Shown here one piece after another: positions 1-8,782 of a stretch of 64,000 nucleotides of DNA. The stretch comes from JAAXQD01 sp963790095. Its GTDB lineage: Bacteria; Desulfobacterota; Desulfobacteria; Desulfobacterales; UBA11574. The stretch covers positions 186,001 through 250,000 of the forward strand of contig CAWBNO010000020.1 of the NCBI GenBank assembly GCA_963790095.1, in the 5' to 3' direction. Numbering within the stretch: position 1 is the stretch's first letter; the number at the start of each line of letters is the position of its first letter. Made by a program: the position numbers and the translations under genes. A model generated the notes under the pieces. That model searched no databases. It was not told where the DNA came from and worked only from the letters and a program-made list of their open reading frames with translations.

Positions 1-2036
1 TGCGGTCCCTTGAAAACGGCTGGTCCGGTTTCCATGCCAATGGCAACGATTCCGTCAGCCATATGTCTGGTGAAGTCTTGCTGGATGATCTCAGATGGGG
101 AACGCCGGATCGCATCCTGAAAATTTGGCAGGCCCTCACCATTGGTATTTCTCCCGAAGAAATATCCAAGATTACCCGTATTGACGTTTGGTTTCTGAAA
201 AATCTCCAGCAGCTTGTGGAGTTCGAGACTCACATTGCCGAGGAATTCAAACAACGGCGCACCCTCACACCGGAAACCCTCCGAAGCGCAAAACGACTTG
301 GATTCTCCGACAAGCACATCGCCGGGTTGACCGGCAAACTGGAAAATGAAATTCGGAGTCTGCGCAAAGAAAATGGAATATTGCCGTCTTTTAAAATTGT
401 GGACACCTGTGCCGCCGAGTTTGAGTCTTTTACCAACTATTTTTATTCCACCTACGACCCGGAAAACGAATCCATCCCTTCAAACCGGAAGAAAGTGATT
501 ATTTTAGGCGGTGGTCCCAACCGAATCGGTCAGGGCATTGAATTCGATTACTGCTGTGTGCACGGCATACTTGCCTTAAAAGATCTGGGAATCGAAGCCA
601 TCATGATCAACTGCAATCCAGAGACGGTGAGCACGGATTATGACGTGGCCGACAAGCTGTATTTTGAGCCGCTTACCTATGAAGATGTATTGAATGTGAT
701 TGAGCTGGAAAAACCGGATGGCGTCATTATTCAGTTTGGGGGGCAGACACCGCTGAAGTTGGCCATCGACCTGGAACAGGCCGGCGTGCCCATATGGGGA
801 ACCTCACCGGATTCCATCGATCTGGCGGAAGATCGCGACCGGTTCGGCGCCCTGCTGGACTCCCTGGATATTCCCCACCCCCAATACGGAACAGCCACCT
901 CCATAGAGGATGCAATTGAAATCGGTCAGAGAATCGGATTTCCCTTGATGGTAAGACCTTCCTACGTCCTGGGGGGCCGGGCGATGGAGATTGTTTATGA
1001 TCTTAAATCGTTGGAACATTATATGCAATATGCTGTCACTGCCTCTGAGGAGCATCCGGTGCTTCTGGATCGCTTTTTGGAAGACGCTTTTGAATTTGAC
1101 GTGGATGCCATTTCCGACGGTGAGCGAACAGAGATTTGTGGTGTCATGCAGCATATCGAAGAGGCCGGTGTACATTCAGGGGACAGCATGGCCGTTTTAC
1201 CGGCTTTTTTACTGAGCCGGGATCAGCATGAAGACATCAAAGAATATACCCGTCTGCTTGCCGAAGCACTCCATGTCCAAGGCTTGATCAACATTCAGTT
1301 TGCGATTATGTATGATACACTGAATGTGATCGAAGTGAATCCCCGGGCATCGCGAACAGTACCTTTCGTGAGCAAAGCATCCGGAATTCCCATCGCCAAA
1401 ATCGCTGCAGAAGTGATGTCCGGCAAACGATTGAACCAGATCAGGTTCACCTTTAAGGATCGATTGCCGTACGTTGCCGTTAAGGAATCGGTATTTCCAT
1501 TCGACCGCTTTGAAAAAGCCGATATTTATCTGCGGCCGGAAATGCGTTCCACCGGAGAGGTCATGGGGATTGCAACGACTTTTGGAGAGGCGGTGTTTAA
1601 AGCCTTTCAAGCCACAGGCATTACCATTCCAACGTCAGGCACTATATTTGTCAGCGTGAATGATAACGATAAGGCCCGTATGTTTCCCATTGCCGAAAGC
1701 TTGTATAGATTGGGCTATAAATTGGTTGCCACCCGAGGGACGGCGGATTATATTGCCGGCCGGGGCATTCCGGTGGAGACGGTATTGAAAGTCAGCGAGG
1801 GACGTCCCAATGTCGTCGATAACATCAAAAACCACAACATCGATCTAATTATTAAAACCCCTTTAGGACAGCGATCCCGAAAAGATGAATCCCCTATTGG
1901 CTGGACGGCGATCAAGTACCACGTTCCGTTCATAACGACCCTTTCCGCCGCCGAAGCGATTGTGCGGGGTCTTAAAGCCCAAAGAAAAAAACCATTTGAG
2001 TATCAGTGCCTTCAGGAATACTATAAAACCCACTGA
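1..2036 (+). CDS. carB: Carbamoyl-phosphate synthase large subunit (3' part)
   Basis: The frame is open from base 3 and the start lies outside the window; about 677 C-terminal residues of a family near 1070 are visible. CarB makes carbamoyl phosphate from bicarbonate, ATP and glutamine-derived ammonia (with CarA) for arginine and pyrimidine synthesis. Visible in order are the helical oligomerisation region, the second ATP-grasp half starting at the motif GGGPNRIGQGIEFDYC, the conserved EVNPRASRTVPFVSKA stretch, and the C-terminal MGS-like regulatory domain (VSVNDNDKARMFPIA, then LVATRGTADYI). It stops at TGA 2034-2036. The adjacent arginine genes fit a biosynthetic role. Identity is essentially certain. 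Confidence 0.97.
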   Translation, partial: RSLENGWSGFHANGNDSVSHMSGEVLLDDLRWGTPDRILKIWQALTIGISPEEISKITRIDVWFLKNLQQLVEFETHIAEEFKQRRTLTPETLRSAKRLGFSDKHIAGLTGKLENEIRSLRKENGILPSFKIVDTCAAEFESFTNYFYSTYDPENESIPSNRKKVIILGGGPNRIGQGIEFDYCCVHGILALKDLGIEAIMINCNPETVSTDYDVADKLYFEPLTYEDVLNVIELEKPDGVIIQFGGQTPLKLAIDLEQAGVPIWGTSPDSIDLAEDRDRFGALLDSLDIPHPQYGTATSIEDAIEIGQRIGFPLMVRPSYVLGGRAMEIVYDLKSLEHYMQYAVTASEEHPVLLDRFLEDAFEFDVDAISDGERTEICGVMQHIEEAGVHSGDSMAVLPAFLLSRDQHEDIKEYTRLLAEALHVQGLINIQFAIMYDTLNVIEVNPRASRTVPFVSKASGIPIAKIAAEVMSGKRLNQIRFTFKDRLPYVAVKESVFPFDRFEKADIYLRPEMRSTGEVMGIATTFGEAVFKAFQATGITIPTSGTIFVSVNDNDKARMFPIAESLYRLGYKLVATRGTADYIAGRGIPVETVLKVSEGRPNVVDNIKNHNIDLIIKTPLGQRSRKDESPIGWTAIKYHVPFITTLSAAEAIVRGLKAQRKKPFEYQCLQEYYKTH

Positions 2037-2171
2037 TACGGGAAAATGCGAATTGTTGAACGCGCTTCATGCCTTCTCCTGTGTTCATCGGTCCATCAAA
2101 CTCAATTGTGGTTGGAACACACCCCAGTGGAAATCCGCCTGGGGGAGGCGGTCCGGTTATCCTCACAGGGG

Positions 2172-2765
2172 CTATAGGTCCAGAACCATTCCGATTTCAT
2201 CACAATGGAAATATTTTGGGCAGCGGCTGCATTCGCCCCATACCTTGGGTGGAAGTTCCGATCTGTCTTGCCGTCTGAATCCAAACCTTTTGAAGAAATC
2301 TTCGGTCAATGTGAACGTGTACAAACGGTGTATGCCCAGTTGTTTGGCCTCATCTTTCATGGTTTCGATTAATTTGCTTCCCAGCCCCAAGTGCTGGTAG
2401 TCCGGATGAATCGCCAGCGCCCTGATCTCGGCAATATCTTCCCAAAGCACATGCAGGCTTCCGCAGGCCACAAGAAGATGCAATACTTCTCTGGTTTCCG
2501 TTAGGCTGTAAACCGGAACGTTGTTGTCACAGGCGATTACAAAATCCCTGATATTTTCATACAGGTACTGGGGACCTCGGGGAAGCATTAAATTCATTGC
2601 CGCAAAGGCGTTAATCAATTCGAGGATTTCTTCTACGTCCCTAATTTGAGCTTTCTTGATGACAATTTGGCGCTCGTCTTTGTCGTTTAGGCGAGCTTTC
2701 AGGAACTTTTCCTTGCGTTTTTTCTCTTCGGGTTTTGGAGCCGGCGGCGGTTCAATATATTCCAT
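2172..2765 (-). CDS. argA: Short N-acetylglutamate synthase (ArgA-like GNAT acetyltransferase)
   Basis: A GNAT acetyltransferase of about 197 residues (a TTG start two codons further upstream is possible; ATG at 2765 is preferred). The domain begins near residue 35 (IVIKKAQIRDVEEILEL), with the acetyl-CoA loop in HPDYQHLGLGSKLIE and a C-terminal cysteine motif (WGECSRCPKYFHC) that I associate with stand-alone N-acetylglutamate synthases of Deltaproteobacteria and Firmicutes. These acetylate glutamate as the first arginine-pathway step and lack the kinase-like domain of E. coli ArgA. It converges on carB with 135 bp between them. The N-terminal 30 residues are proline- and lysine-rich and probably disordered. 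Family is confident, substrate moderately so. Confidence 0.72.
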   Translation of the reverse strand: MEYIEPPPAPKPEEKKRKEKFLKARLNDKDERQIVIKKAQIRDVEEILELINAFAAMNLMLPRGPQYLYENIRDFVIACDNNVPVYSLTETREVLHLLVACGSLHVLWEDIAEIRALAIHPDYQHLGLGSKLIETMKDEAKQLGIHRLYTFTLTEDFFKRFGFRRQDRSELPPKVWGECSRCPKYFHCDEIGMVLDL

Positions 2766-2771
2766 TGCCAA

Positions 2772-3452
2772 TTACCTATAGACTATTAAAGGGTTCTGTT
2801 AATCTGCAATCTATCATCCTAAAATTTCACTCAATTAGGGTTGTTTTCCCTGGATTCAGAATAATAACGTTAATCCCAATCGCTTTCAAAATCAGGAGGT
2901 TAATTTTTTATAGCTGTCGACTGTCTATGCGTCAATGCATAAAATGAATTGTAGTTCCATCCTTTTTTATGGACAAGCTTAAAATGAATTGAAAGCAGGT
3001 GTCAATGGGTTTCCATCCGTTTCAATAGGACGCCGCGGCGGGCGACGCTTGACCATCATACCGTGAGTACGTGTTCAGGGGGGCGCTCCCCCGCTTCACT
3101 CGGGTGTCTACGTGTCTGGTCATTTCAATGACTTAGCAGCGGTGGCATTCCTGCCCCCTCCGCGTTCTCCCGCGAAAAGCATGCGGGAGCCGCGGTCTCC
3201 CCCACTGCTAAGTCATTGAAATAACGAAGCCACTCCGCCAATATCGTTACTCGGGGAAGCGCCCCCCTGAACACGAAGCACCGTGAAGGTTGATAAAATT
3301 GAAAAAAGTGAAACGTGAAATGTAAAACGACTACATTTAGTATATTAAGAGGCAATATTACACAACATATAGACTTTTCACGTTTAACTTTTTACTTTTC
3401 ACAGAACTATCAAGGTCGATGCGATAAAACTTACATCCCGGACCGATTCAGC
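2772..3452. other. Intergenic stretch without a gene
   Basis: About 680 bp between two minus-strand genes. It holds the nested inverted repeat at 3071-3274. To its right, around 3300-3405, there is a weaker AT-rich inverted repeat (AAAGTGAAACGTGAAA against CTTTTCACGTTTAACTTTT). I see no convincing promoter or small gene. Confidence 0.5.
3071..3274. repeat. Nested long inverted repeat
   Basis: Two nested inverted repeats fill the gap between the acetyltransferase and the HAD gene. The outer arms are 3071-3093 and 3252-3274 (GTGTTCAGGGGGGCGCT and its complement, one mismatch further in). The inner arms, 3122-3139 and 3205-3222, are a perfect 18-bp pair (ATTTCAATGACTTAGCAG). The segment between is GC-rich. 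The whole 204 bp could fold into a cruciform or a long RNA hairpin. No coding potential is evident. It resembles in design, not sequence, the other palindromic elements in this window. Confidence 0.8.
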
Positions 3453-4217
3453 CTAGAATAACTTTCTAATTTCATTGATAGAATCGACAATATAGTCCGG
3501 TTGAACATCACCGGCCAAATCACTTTCTTTAAATTCACCTGTTTTTACCAAAACCGATTTTATCCCGGCATTTTTTGCGCCCCGGATATCACTGGAAACC
3601 CGATCACCCACCATTAAAACTGCATTCCTTTGGACATCCATTGTCTTGAGGGCCATTTCAAAAATGAGCTTGTTGGGTTTCCCGATATACGTTGCTTTAA
3701 CATTTGCGGCATCCTCGAGCATTTTTCCATAGGCACCCACGGTAAGTTCCACCTCTCCCATACTGTTATCAACGATTTGAGATATCATTACGATGAATTT
3801 TGAACCCCTTTGAAGGAGTTTTAGGGCCGTGTTCATGTTCTGGAAGTTGAACCCATCGCGATAATCTCCCAGGACAATATACTCGGGATCCTCAACATCA
3901 TGACAAAAGTGTCTGAATTCTTCCAATCCGGTTCTTTTTAGCATTATCCAACATGATCGGGGATTTAAGGTCTCAAGGTATTTAGCCGTCGCATATGCTG
4001 TGGTAATCACCTCGGTTTCACGAACATCAAAGCCCATCTGATTCAGTTGTTCGGCACAATATTTTCTGCTTTTCAAGGTGCTGTTGGTCAATACCCTGAT
4101 GACGACCCCTTTTTGCCGCAAAAAATTAATGAGCTCCACGGCGCCCGGATAAACCCGGCCCTGAAATTCAAGAACGCCGTTGATGTCAAATATTATGCCT
4201 TTGTAGTTTTGTTTCAT
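3453..4217 (-). CDS. HAD-IIA (NagD-like) phosphatase
   Basis: A 254-residue haloacid-dehalogenase hydrolase of the NagD/LHPP type. Motif I is DINGVLEFQGRVYPGA at residues 11-26, motif II is VLTNST, and motifs III/IV lie in IGKPNKLIF and LMVGDRVSSDIRGAKNAGI. Its usual job is hydrolysis of small phosphorylated metabolites; the substrate cannot be read from sequence. Motif I has Asn where most HAD phosphatases carry the second catalytic Asp (DxD); related LHPP-type proteins have Ser there, so this is an unusual but not unprecedented form. AGGAA precedes the ATG. Confidence 0.85.
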   Translation of the reverse strand: MKQNYKGIIFDINGVLEFQGRVYPGAVELINFLRQKGVVIRVLTNSTLKSRKYCAEQLNQMGFDVRETEVITTAYATAKYLETLNPRSCWIMLKRTGLEEFRHFCHDVEDPEYIVLGDYRDGFNFQNMNTALKLLQRGSKFIVMISQIVDNSMGEVELTVGAYGKMLEDAANVKATYIGKPNKLIFEMALKTMDVQRNAVLMVGDRVSSDIRGAKNAGIKSVLVKTGEFKESDLAGDVQPDYIVDSINEIRKLF

Positions 4218-4331
4218 ATGTCTGAATTCCTGTTTCGGCTGAAACTGTTTTCAATTTTCTTTCATATCGGCTAGTCTTTTCATCGAAAAGTCTTACGGCA
4301 AGGAATCTTGATAAACGGAAACGAACTATGA

Positions 4332-4360
4332 TTGACATGCTTCGGTTTACTTTTTAATAT
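4332..4360 (+). promoter_or_regulatory. Sigma-70-type promoter for the M20 peptidase
   Basis: TTGACA at 4332-4337 and TAATAT at 4355-4360 are separated by exactly 17 bp on the plus strand. This lies in the 327-bp gap between the divergent HAD and peptidase genes. A start near 4367 would give a leader of about 180 nt. A second TATAAT at 4524-4529 sits just before the coding start. Confidence 0.55.
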
Positions 4361-4544
4361 GAAAAAATAATTCGAACCTTTCTTCATTGATCGAATTAGA
4401 CTCAAACATCGTGGCCGACAAAAATGCCAGATGTGCGGGGAGGGGTCAAGAAAGATTTTAATTGTAGGAAAAGCCATCAATGGATTGAGAGAAATTTCTT
4501 TTTGGCTCAACAGGCGTTTTGTATATAATTCTGGGAAAAAATGC

Positions 4545-5690
4545 ATGAAAAATCGAATCATCGGTCTTCTCAGAGAGCTGGTTAAGATAAATTCCGTCAA
4601 TGCAACGCTTTCAGGCGGACCCGGAGAAAAAGAAATCTCCGGATTCGTTGCGGGGTATCTCGCTAACCTCGGGTTAAATACGAAAATCCAACCGACAGAT
4701 TCCCATACGACCAATGTTGTCGCCATCATACCGGGAATCAACCCCAACGATACACTTTTGTTGAACGGTCATCTCGACACGGTCGGTGTGGAGGATATGG
4801 ATGCGCCTTTCAACTTAAGACAGGCGGGTGACAAGCTTTACGGACGCGGCACGTACGACATGAAGGGGAGTATTGCCGTTATGTTGTTGCTTGCGGATTA
4901 TTTCACCCGCCGCCCGCCGCCCATATCCATTCTGTTCACTTTTGTGGCCGACGAGGAAGATAGAAGTACGGGAATGGAATATTTGGTTAAACGATGGCTT
5001 CCGGAGTTTTTTCCACTCCCTTTCGGCGGCATATTTCTGGAGCCCACCGAACTGGACATTGGCGTGAGTCATAAAGGCGTATCCTGGTATGAAATAGAAG
5101 TGTTCGGAAAAGCGGCCCACGGAAGTCGACCTTCCGAAGGTATTGATGCGATTCTGCCGTTACGATCCGCTCTGGCGGAACTGAACGACATCCAATTCGA
5201 GCTGCTCAACAGGGAGTCAGATCCTTTGCTGGGGCATGCAACCCTTCACGCAAGTATTATTGCGGGCGGAACCGCTTTGAGTGTGATCCCCAGGAAATCA
5301 CGACTTCAATGGGAGAGACGGACCCTACCAGGAGAATCTCGAACCCGGGTCGATTCGGAACTGGAGCGGGTTATTCAGTCGGTGAAACGTTTTCCGGGTG
5401 ATCATCATGTGAAGGGGCGAGAAATTTTTGTAAGACCGCCCTATGAAGTTTCAAAGGCGGCAAAAATATTAACGCGTCTCCAAGACGCTTCCCCGCAATC
5501 GAAACTTGTGGGACTCTCCTTCTGGTCAGACTCAGCGCTATGCGGGAAGGCGGGGATCCCTTCTGTTTTGTTCGGCCCAATGGGACATGGCGCACATGCA
5601 GTGGATGAATGGGTAAGTTTGAAAAGCCTGATCCGTGTCTACGAAATTTTGAAAAAACTTATCGTATCTTTTGAAGTTCCTATGAGCTAA
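4545..5690 (+). CDS. M20-family metallopeptidase (ArgE/DapE/CPG2-like deacylase)
   Basis: A 381-residue zinc amidohydrolase, taken from the ATG at 4545, where family homology begins (MKNRIIGLLRELVKINSVN); an in-frame ATG at 4431 would add unrelated residues. Metal and catalytic motifs are present: GHLDTV, GRGTYDMKG, ADEED, LEPTELD, and a C-terminal GHGAHAVDEW. Family members remove acyl groups or cleave peptides, for example acetylornithine or succinyl-diaminopimelate. The neighbourhood (carB, argA-like, argG) makes acetylornithine deacetylase a reasonable guess, but substrate is not decided by the sequence. It overlaps the convergent aminotransferase by 4 bp. Confidence 0.85.
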   Translation: MKNRIIGLLRELVKINSVNATLSGGPGEKEISGFVAGYLANLGLNTKIQPTDSHTTNVVAIIPGINPNDTLLLNGHLDTVGVEDMDAPFNLRQAGDKLYGRGTYDMKGSIAVMLLLADYFTRRPPPISILFTFVADEEDRSTGMEYLVKRWLPEFFPLPFGGIFLEPTELDIGVSHKGVSWYEIEVFGKAAHGSRPSEGIDAILPLRSALAELNDIQFELLNRESDPLLGHATLHASIIAGGTALSVIPRKSRLQWERRTLPGESRTRVDSELERVIQSVKRFPGDHHVKGREIFVRPPYEVSKAAKILTRLQDASPQSKLVGLSFWSDSALCGKAGIPSVLFGPMGHGAHAVDEWVSLKSLIRVYEILKKLIVSFEVPMS

Positions 5691-6845
5691 CCGGATCGTC
5701 GATGATTTCTGAGAACATCAGCCAGACGACCGACAGCGGTTTCTAATTCCGGGGTGTCATAAAAGGAAAAGCACAAGCGGATATAATTCTTGAGACGTTG
5801 ATGGCTTGAAAATCTTATCCCCGGTTGATACCCGACATTATGCTGACGGGCTTCGGGTTGAAGTGCTTCGGCATCAATCTGTTCGGGCAGACGCATCCAG
5901 ATGAAAAAGCCGCCCCTCGGCTCGCTGAAACCGGCAAAACTTCCAAGATGCCGTCGTAAAGCGGCGCTTAAAAAGTCCATCCGTTGACCATACACCGTTT
6001 TCAGTTTGACCAAATGGTCGCCTTGCAGCCCCAGCTCCAGGGCACTTTGGACCAGTTTGGAAGTAAAGGGGCTCAATCCGCCGCCGCTTTGGAGCAAGCC
6101 GCTTCTGACCAGCCGTTGGAGCAAAGCTTGATTCGCCTGAATCCAGCCCAGTCGTAAGCCGGGGGCAAGGATTTTGGAAAATGAACCCATTGAAAGGATC
6201 GTCCCCGTATGGGCGTAGTTGGCCAGCGGTTGGGGAGGGGGAGAATCATAGGGAAGCAAATGATACACCTCGTCGGCAACAATCAATAAATTATGCGCTT
6301 GGCTCAGCTGAACCAGCCGTTCCCGGCGGACAGCGGAAAGGGTGATACTGGACGGGTTGTGAAACGTCGGGATGCAATAAAGGAATGCCGGATGGTGTTG
6401 TGTCAGACCTTCTATCCAATGCCTCGACCATCAAGCCGTTTTCATCCATGGGCAGGCCGATGATGTTCAGACCATGGTCTCTAAAGATGTCGAGGGCCAA
6501 AAAATAGCTTGGCTCTTCCACAAAAATGGTATCACCGGGCTTGGTGAAAAGGGTGCAGATCAGATCGAGTCCCTGGGAGGCTCCGGCGGTGACAAAAAGA
6601 TCGTCGGGATCAACGGGTTTGTGATAGTGTTCGGTCAGAAACTGGGACAGGGCGAGTCGAAAATACCCGTCCCCCGATTCCGCACCGTATGCCAGAAGGG
6701 ATCCGTCGTCATGGCCCAGGCGATGTTCGGCGGCATTTTTCATCAAAGCCAGGGGCAGCAGTGACGGATCGGGCTGACCGATGCCGAGATGAATCATCCC
6801 CGGCGGAATGTCGAGTTGGGTGGTTTGAATGGTCTGCAACGTCAT
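5687..6845 (-). pseudogene. PLP-dependent aminotransferase (MocR/ARO8 type), frameshifted
   Basis: A fold-type I aminotransferase split in two frames. The N-terminal part (from 6845) has the substrate region IPPGMIHLGIGQPDPSLLP and the cofactor loop VTAGASQGLDLI. The C-terminal part carries the PLP lysine in SMGSFSKILAPGLRLGW. The break is near 6410: read in one frame the text runs VEALDR, and in the next frame it continues GLTQHHPAFLYCIPTFHNPS, as the family expects, so one extra base explains it. Restored length is about 385 residues. It is either a recent pseudogene or a sequencing error. Related enzymes use aromatic amino acids, 2-aminoadipate or alanine; I cannot assign one. Confidence 0.85.
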
Positions 6846-7049
6846 ATCCCGTTTTAATGGGTTACATTTTTAAAAGAATTAAATTTTGATGGCGTCGTAA
6901 AAAGTCTGATTTTGTATCTCCAATCTGTTGGGGTGAAAGTGGCCGGGAATTGTTATCTGAAAAACTGCCATGCCTGGAACCCGAGCAACCCACCGACTTC
7001 TTTTCTCTTTTGACCTGTAGCATTCGAGAATTCCCCAGGCAAGGCTTTA

Positions 7050-7100
7050 TTTAGTTTCCATACATAAATTGGCCCTTTTTGTCCGGATCTGCGTTCTCCG
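7050..7100 (-). repeat. Dispersed repeat, copy matching 45224-45274
   Basis: Read on the minus strand this 51-bp stretch (GAGAACGCAGATCCGG, then AAAAAGGGCC, then ATGGAAACTAA) matches 45224-45274 at roughly nine positions in ten. Both copies are intergenic. It directly precedes the next repeat at 7104. Confidence 0.8.
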
Positions 7101-7103
7101 AGG

Positions 7104-7160
7104 GGTTCCAAGAGAAACACACCGTCGCTTCGCTGTGCCGGAATCAAATGCATTAACCCT
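7104..7160 (+). repeat. Dispersed repeat, copy C
   Basis: Begins GGTTCCAAGAGAAACACACC and ends CAAATGCATTAACCCT. It closely matches 49052-49113 and more distantly 8692-8762 and, inverted, 48843-48912. It sits just upstream of the argG promoter. Confidence 0.75.
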
Positions 7161-7180
7161 GAATAAAAAGCATTTTGAAC

Positions 7181-7209
7181 TTGACAGACCAGCGGTTTTT
7201 TGCCATATG
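7181..7209 (+). promoter_or_regulatory. Promoter of the argG leader
   Basis: TTGACA at 7181-7186 and CATATG at 7204-7209 with 17 bp between. The spacer and -10 area (TTTTTTGCCATA) resemble the promoter before the carbamoyltransferase gene at 8783. Transcription would begin about 25 nt before the leader peptide. Confidence 0.6.
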
Positions 7210-7239
7210 TTCAATACAAAACTCGGAAAGTCATACACT

Positions 7240-7326
7240 ATGGTTTTAGATTCATCCAACATACGCATCCGTATCCGCCGCCGACGTCGCCGTATCCGAC
7301 AGTCGTCCGGGTGTTTTATGCGTTGA
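7240..7326 (+). CDS. Arginine-rich leader peptide of argG
   Basis: A 28-residue peptide starting MVLDSSNIRIRI and ending QSSGCFMR. Ten of 28 residues are arginine, including six consecutive Arg codons at 7276-7293. GGAAAG at 7225-7230 is a suitably spaced ribosome site. It ends 36 nt before a strong terminator hairpin and 88 nt before argG. This is the design of a ribosome-sensed transcription attenuator: scarcity of charged Arg-tRNA stalls translation in the Arg run. The same frame is open further upstream, but the ribosome site, promoter and codon content point to this start. The peptide itself probably has no other role. Sequence features are seen; the mechanism is inferred. Confidence 0.85.
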   Translation: MVLDSSNIRIRIRRRRRRIRQSSGCFMR

Positions 7327-7373
7327 ATCTGACCCTGTAACATAAAATTCAGTGAAAAAACAAAAAACCCCGG
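7307..7373 (+). promoter_or_regulatory. Predicted antiterminator pairing of the argG attenuator
   Basis: Bases 7307-7317 (CCGGGTGTTTT, inside the last leader codons) can pair with 7364-7373 (AAAACCCCGG, the 5' arm of the terminator): ten base pairs with one bulged T at 7312. Forming it would break the terminator. A ribosome stalled in the Arg codons leaves 7307-7317 free, while one that reaches the stop at 7326 covers it. Confidence 0.7.
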
Positions 7374-7391
7374 CAGAAGCCGGGGTTTTTT
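7362..7391 (+). terminator. Rho-independent attenuator terminator before argG
   Basis: A perfect 13-bp stem, AAAAAACCCCGGC (7362-7374) and GCCGGGGTTTTTT (7379-7391), with loop AGAA and a further T-rich run. It lies between the leader peptide and the argG ribosome site, so it must be read through for argG expression. Confidence 0.92.
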
Positions 7392-7413
7392 GTTTTTTGA
7401 AAGGAGATTAAAC

Positions 7414-8679
7414 ATGGCAAAAGATCGGGTCAACAAGGTCGTCCTCGCTTACAGTGGTGGGCTGGACACGTCGATCATCGTTCCTTGGCTAAAAAACAAT
7501 TACCATGACTGTGAAGTGATCTGTTTTACGGCAGACCTGGGCCAGGAAGAGGAACTGGAGGGTCTCGAAGAAAAGGCCCTGGCCTCGGGCGCCAGCAAGC
7601 TGATTGTGCGGGACCTGCGTGAACAATTTCTCAAAGAGTATGTCTTCCCCACCCTCCAGGCAGGTGCGGTCTATGAACGGGAATATCTATTGGGAACCTC
7701 CATTGCTCGACCGCTCATGGGAAAAACGCTGGTTGAAATTGCTGAGGCCGAAGGTGCGGATGCGGTGTCCCACGGCTGCACCGGCAAGGGCAATGATCAG
7801 GTTCGTTTTGAACTCACGGTGATGGCCCTCAACCCGAAGCTTAAAGTCATCGCGCCGTGGCGCGAGTGGGATATTCGCAGTCGTGAGGACGCTATAAAGT
7901 ACGCCGCCAAATACAACATCCCGCTGTCCACGACGGAAAAGGATATTTACAGCCGGGATCGGAATATTTTTCATCTGTCCCATGAAGGCGGACTCCTGGA
8001 AAATCCCTGGAACGAGCCGGAAAAGGGAATGTACAAATTGACCGTTAGTCCGGAAGATGCACCGGACAAAGCCGCTTATATCGATATCGGCTTCGAAAAG
8101 GGAAACCCGGTCAGCTTGAACGGCGAAATGCTGACAGCGGTGGAACTGTTCACCCGTTTGAACAAAATAGCAGGGGCTCACGGTGTCGGGCGGGTGGATA
8201 TGGTCGAAAACAGATTGGTGGGAATGAAAAGCCGCGGCGTATATGAAACCCCCGCCGGAACGATTGTGCTGCGGGCCCATCAGGCCCTCGAAAGCATCTG
8301 CCTCGACAAAAACACCATGCACTATAAAGATTTCGTAGCGGTCAAATATGCTGAATTGGTTTACAACGGCATGTGGTTCATGCGGCTCCGGGAGGCGTTG
8401 GACGCCTTTGTCAAGACCACCCAGGAGAGGGTTTCGGGCACCGTCCGCCTGAAGTTGTACAAGGGGAATGTCATCATTGCAGGACGAAAAAGTTCCTACA
8501 GTCTGTACCGGGAAGATTATGCATCATTCGGGGAAGAAGATGTTTACAATCAACAGGATGCTCACGGATTCATTCAACTGTTCGGTCTCCCCCTGAAGGT
8601 CGAAGCCCTAACGGCCATCAACGGTGGAGATGAAAGCCGCTACCTCAAGCCGGACTATAGCAAGTTCAAGCGCGACTAG
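7414..8679 (+). CDS. argG: Argininosuccinate synthase
   Basis: Ligates citrulline and aspartate with ATP to argininosuccinate, the penultimate step of arginine synthesis, in the cytoplasm. The 421-residue protein has the N-type ATP pyrophosphatase loop AYSGGLDTSI (residues 12-21), then GTSIARPLMGK, HGCTGKGNDQVRFE and the tetramer region of normal length. The start is ATG 7414, preceded by AAAGGAG; an in-frame ATG at 7390 falls inside the terminator tail and is less likely. Expression appears governed by the arginine attenuator directly upstream. argH is not in the window. Identity is secure. Confidence 0.98.
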   Translation: MAKDRVNKVVLAYSGGLDTSIIVPWLKNNYHDCEVICFTADLGQEEELEGLEEKALASGASKLIVRDLREQFLKEYVFPTLQAGAVYEREYLLGTSIARPLMGKTLVEIAEAEGADAVSHGCTGKGNDQVRFELTVMALNPKLKVIAPWREWDIRSREDAIKYAAKYNIPLSTTEKDIYSRDRNIFHLSHEGGLLENPWNEPEKGMYKLTVSPEDAPDKAAYIDIGFEKGNPVSLNGEMLTAVELFTRLNKIAGAHGVGRVDMVENRLVGMKSRGVYETPAGTIVLRAHQALESICLDKNTMHYKDFVAVKYAELVYNGMWFMRLREALDAFVKTTQERVSGTVRLKLYKGNVIIAGRKSSYSLYREDYASFGEEDVYNQQDAHGFIQLFGLPLKVEALTAINGGDESRYLKPDYSKFKRD

Positions 8680-8691
8680 TCACAGGTTTCA

Positions 8692-8762
8692 GTCGGTTGG
8701 AAAGAGATATACGCCGTCGTGGAGCGTTTTCTCCCTATTGAGATTCAAATGCGTTTGCCTTG
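8692..8762 (+). repeat. Dispersed repeat, copy A
   Basis: Starts GTCGGTTGGAAAGAGATATA and ends CAAATGCGTTTGCC, just after the argG stop. It matches 48843-48912 (minus strand) very well and copies C and D more loosely. With copy C it brackets argG and its leader in the same orientation. Confidence 0.75.
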
Positions 8763-8782
8763 TTTGAAGCGGCCATTTCGAC

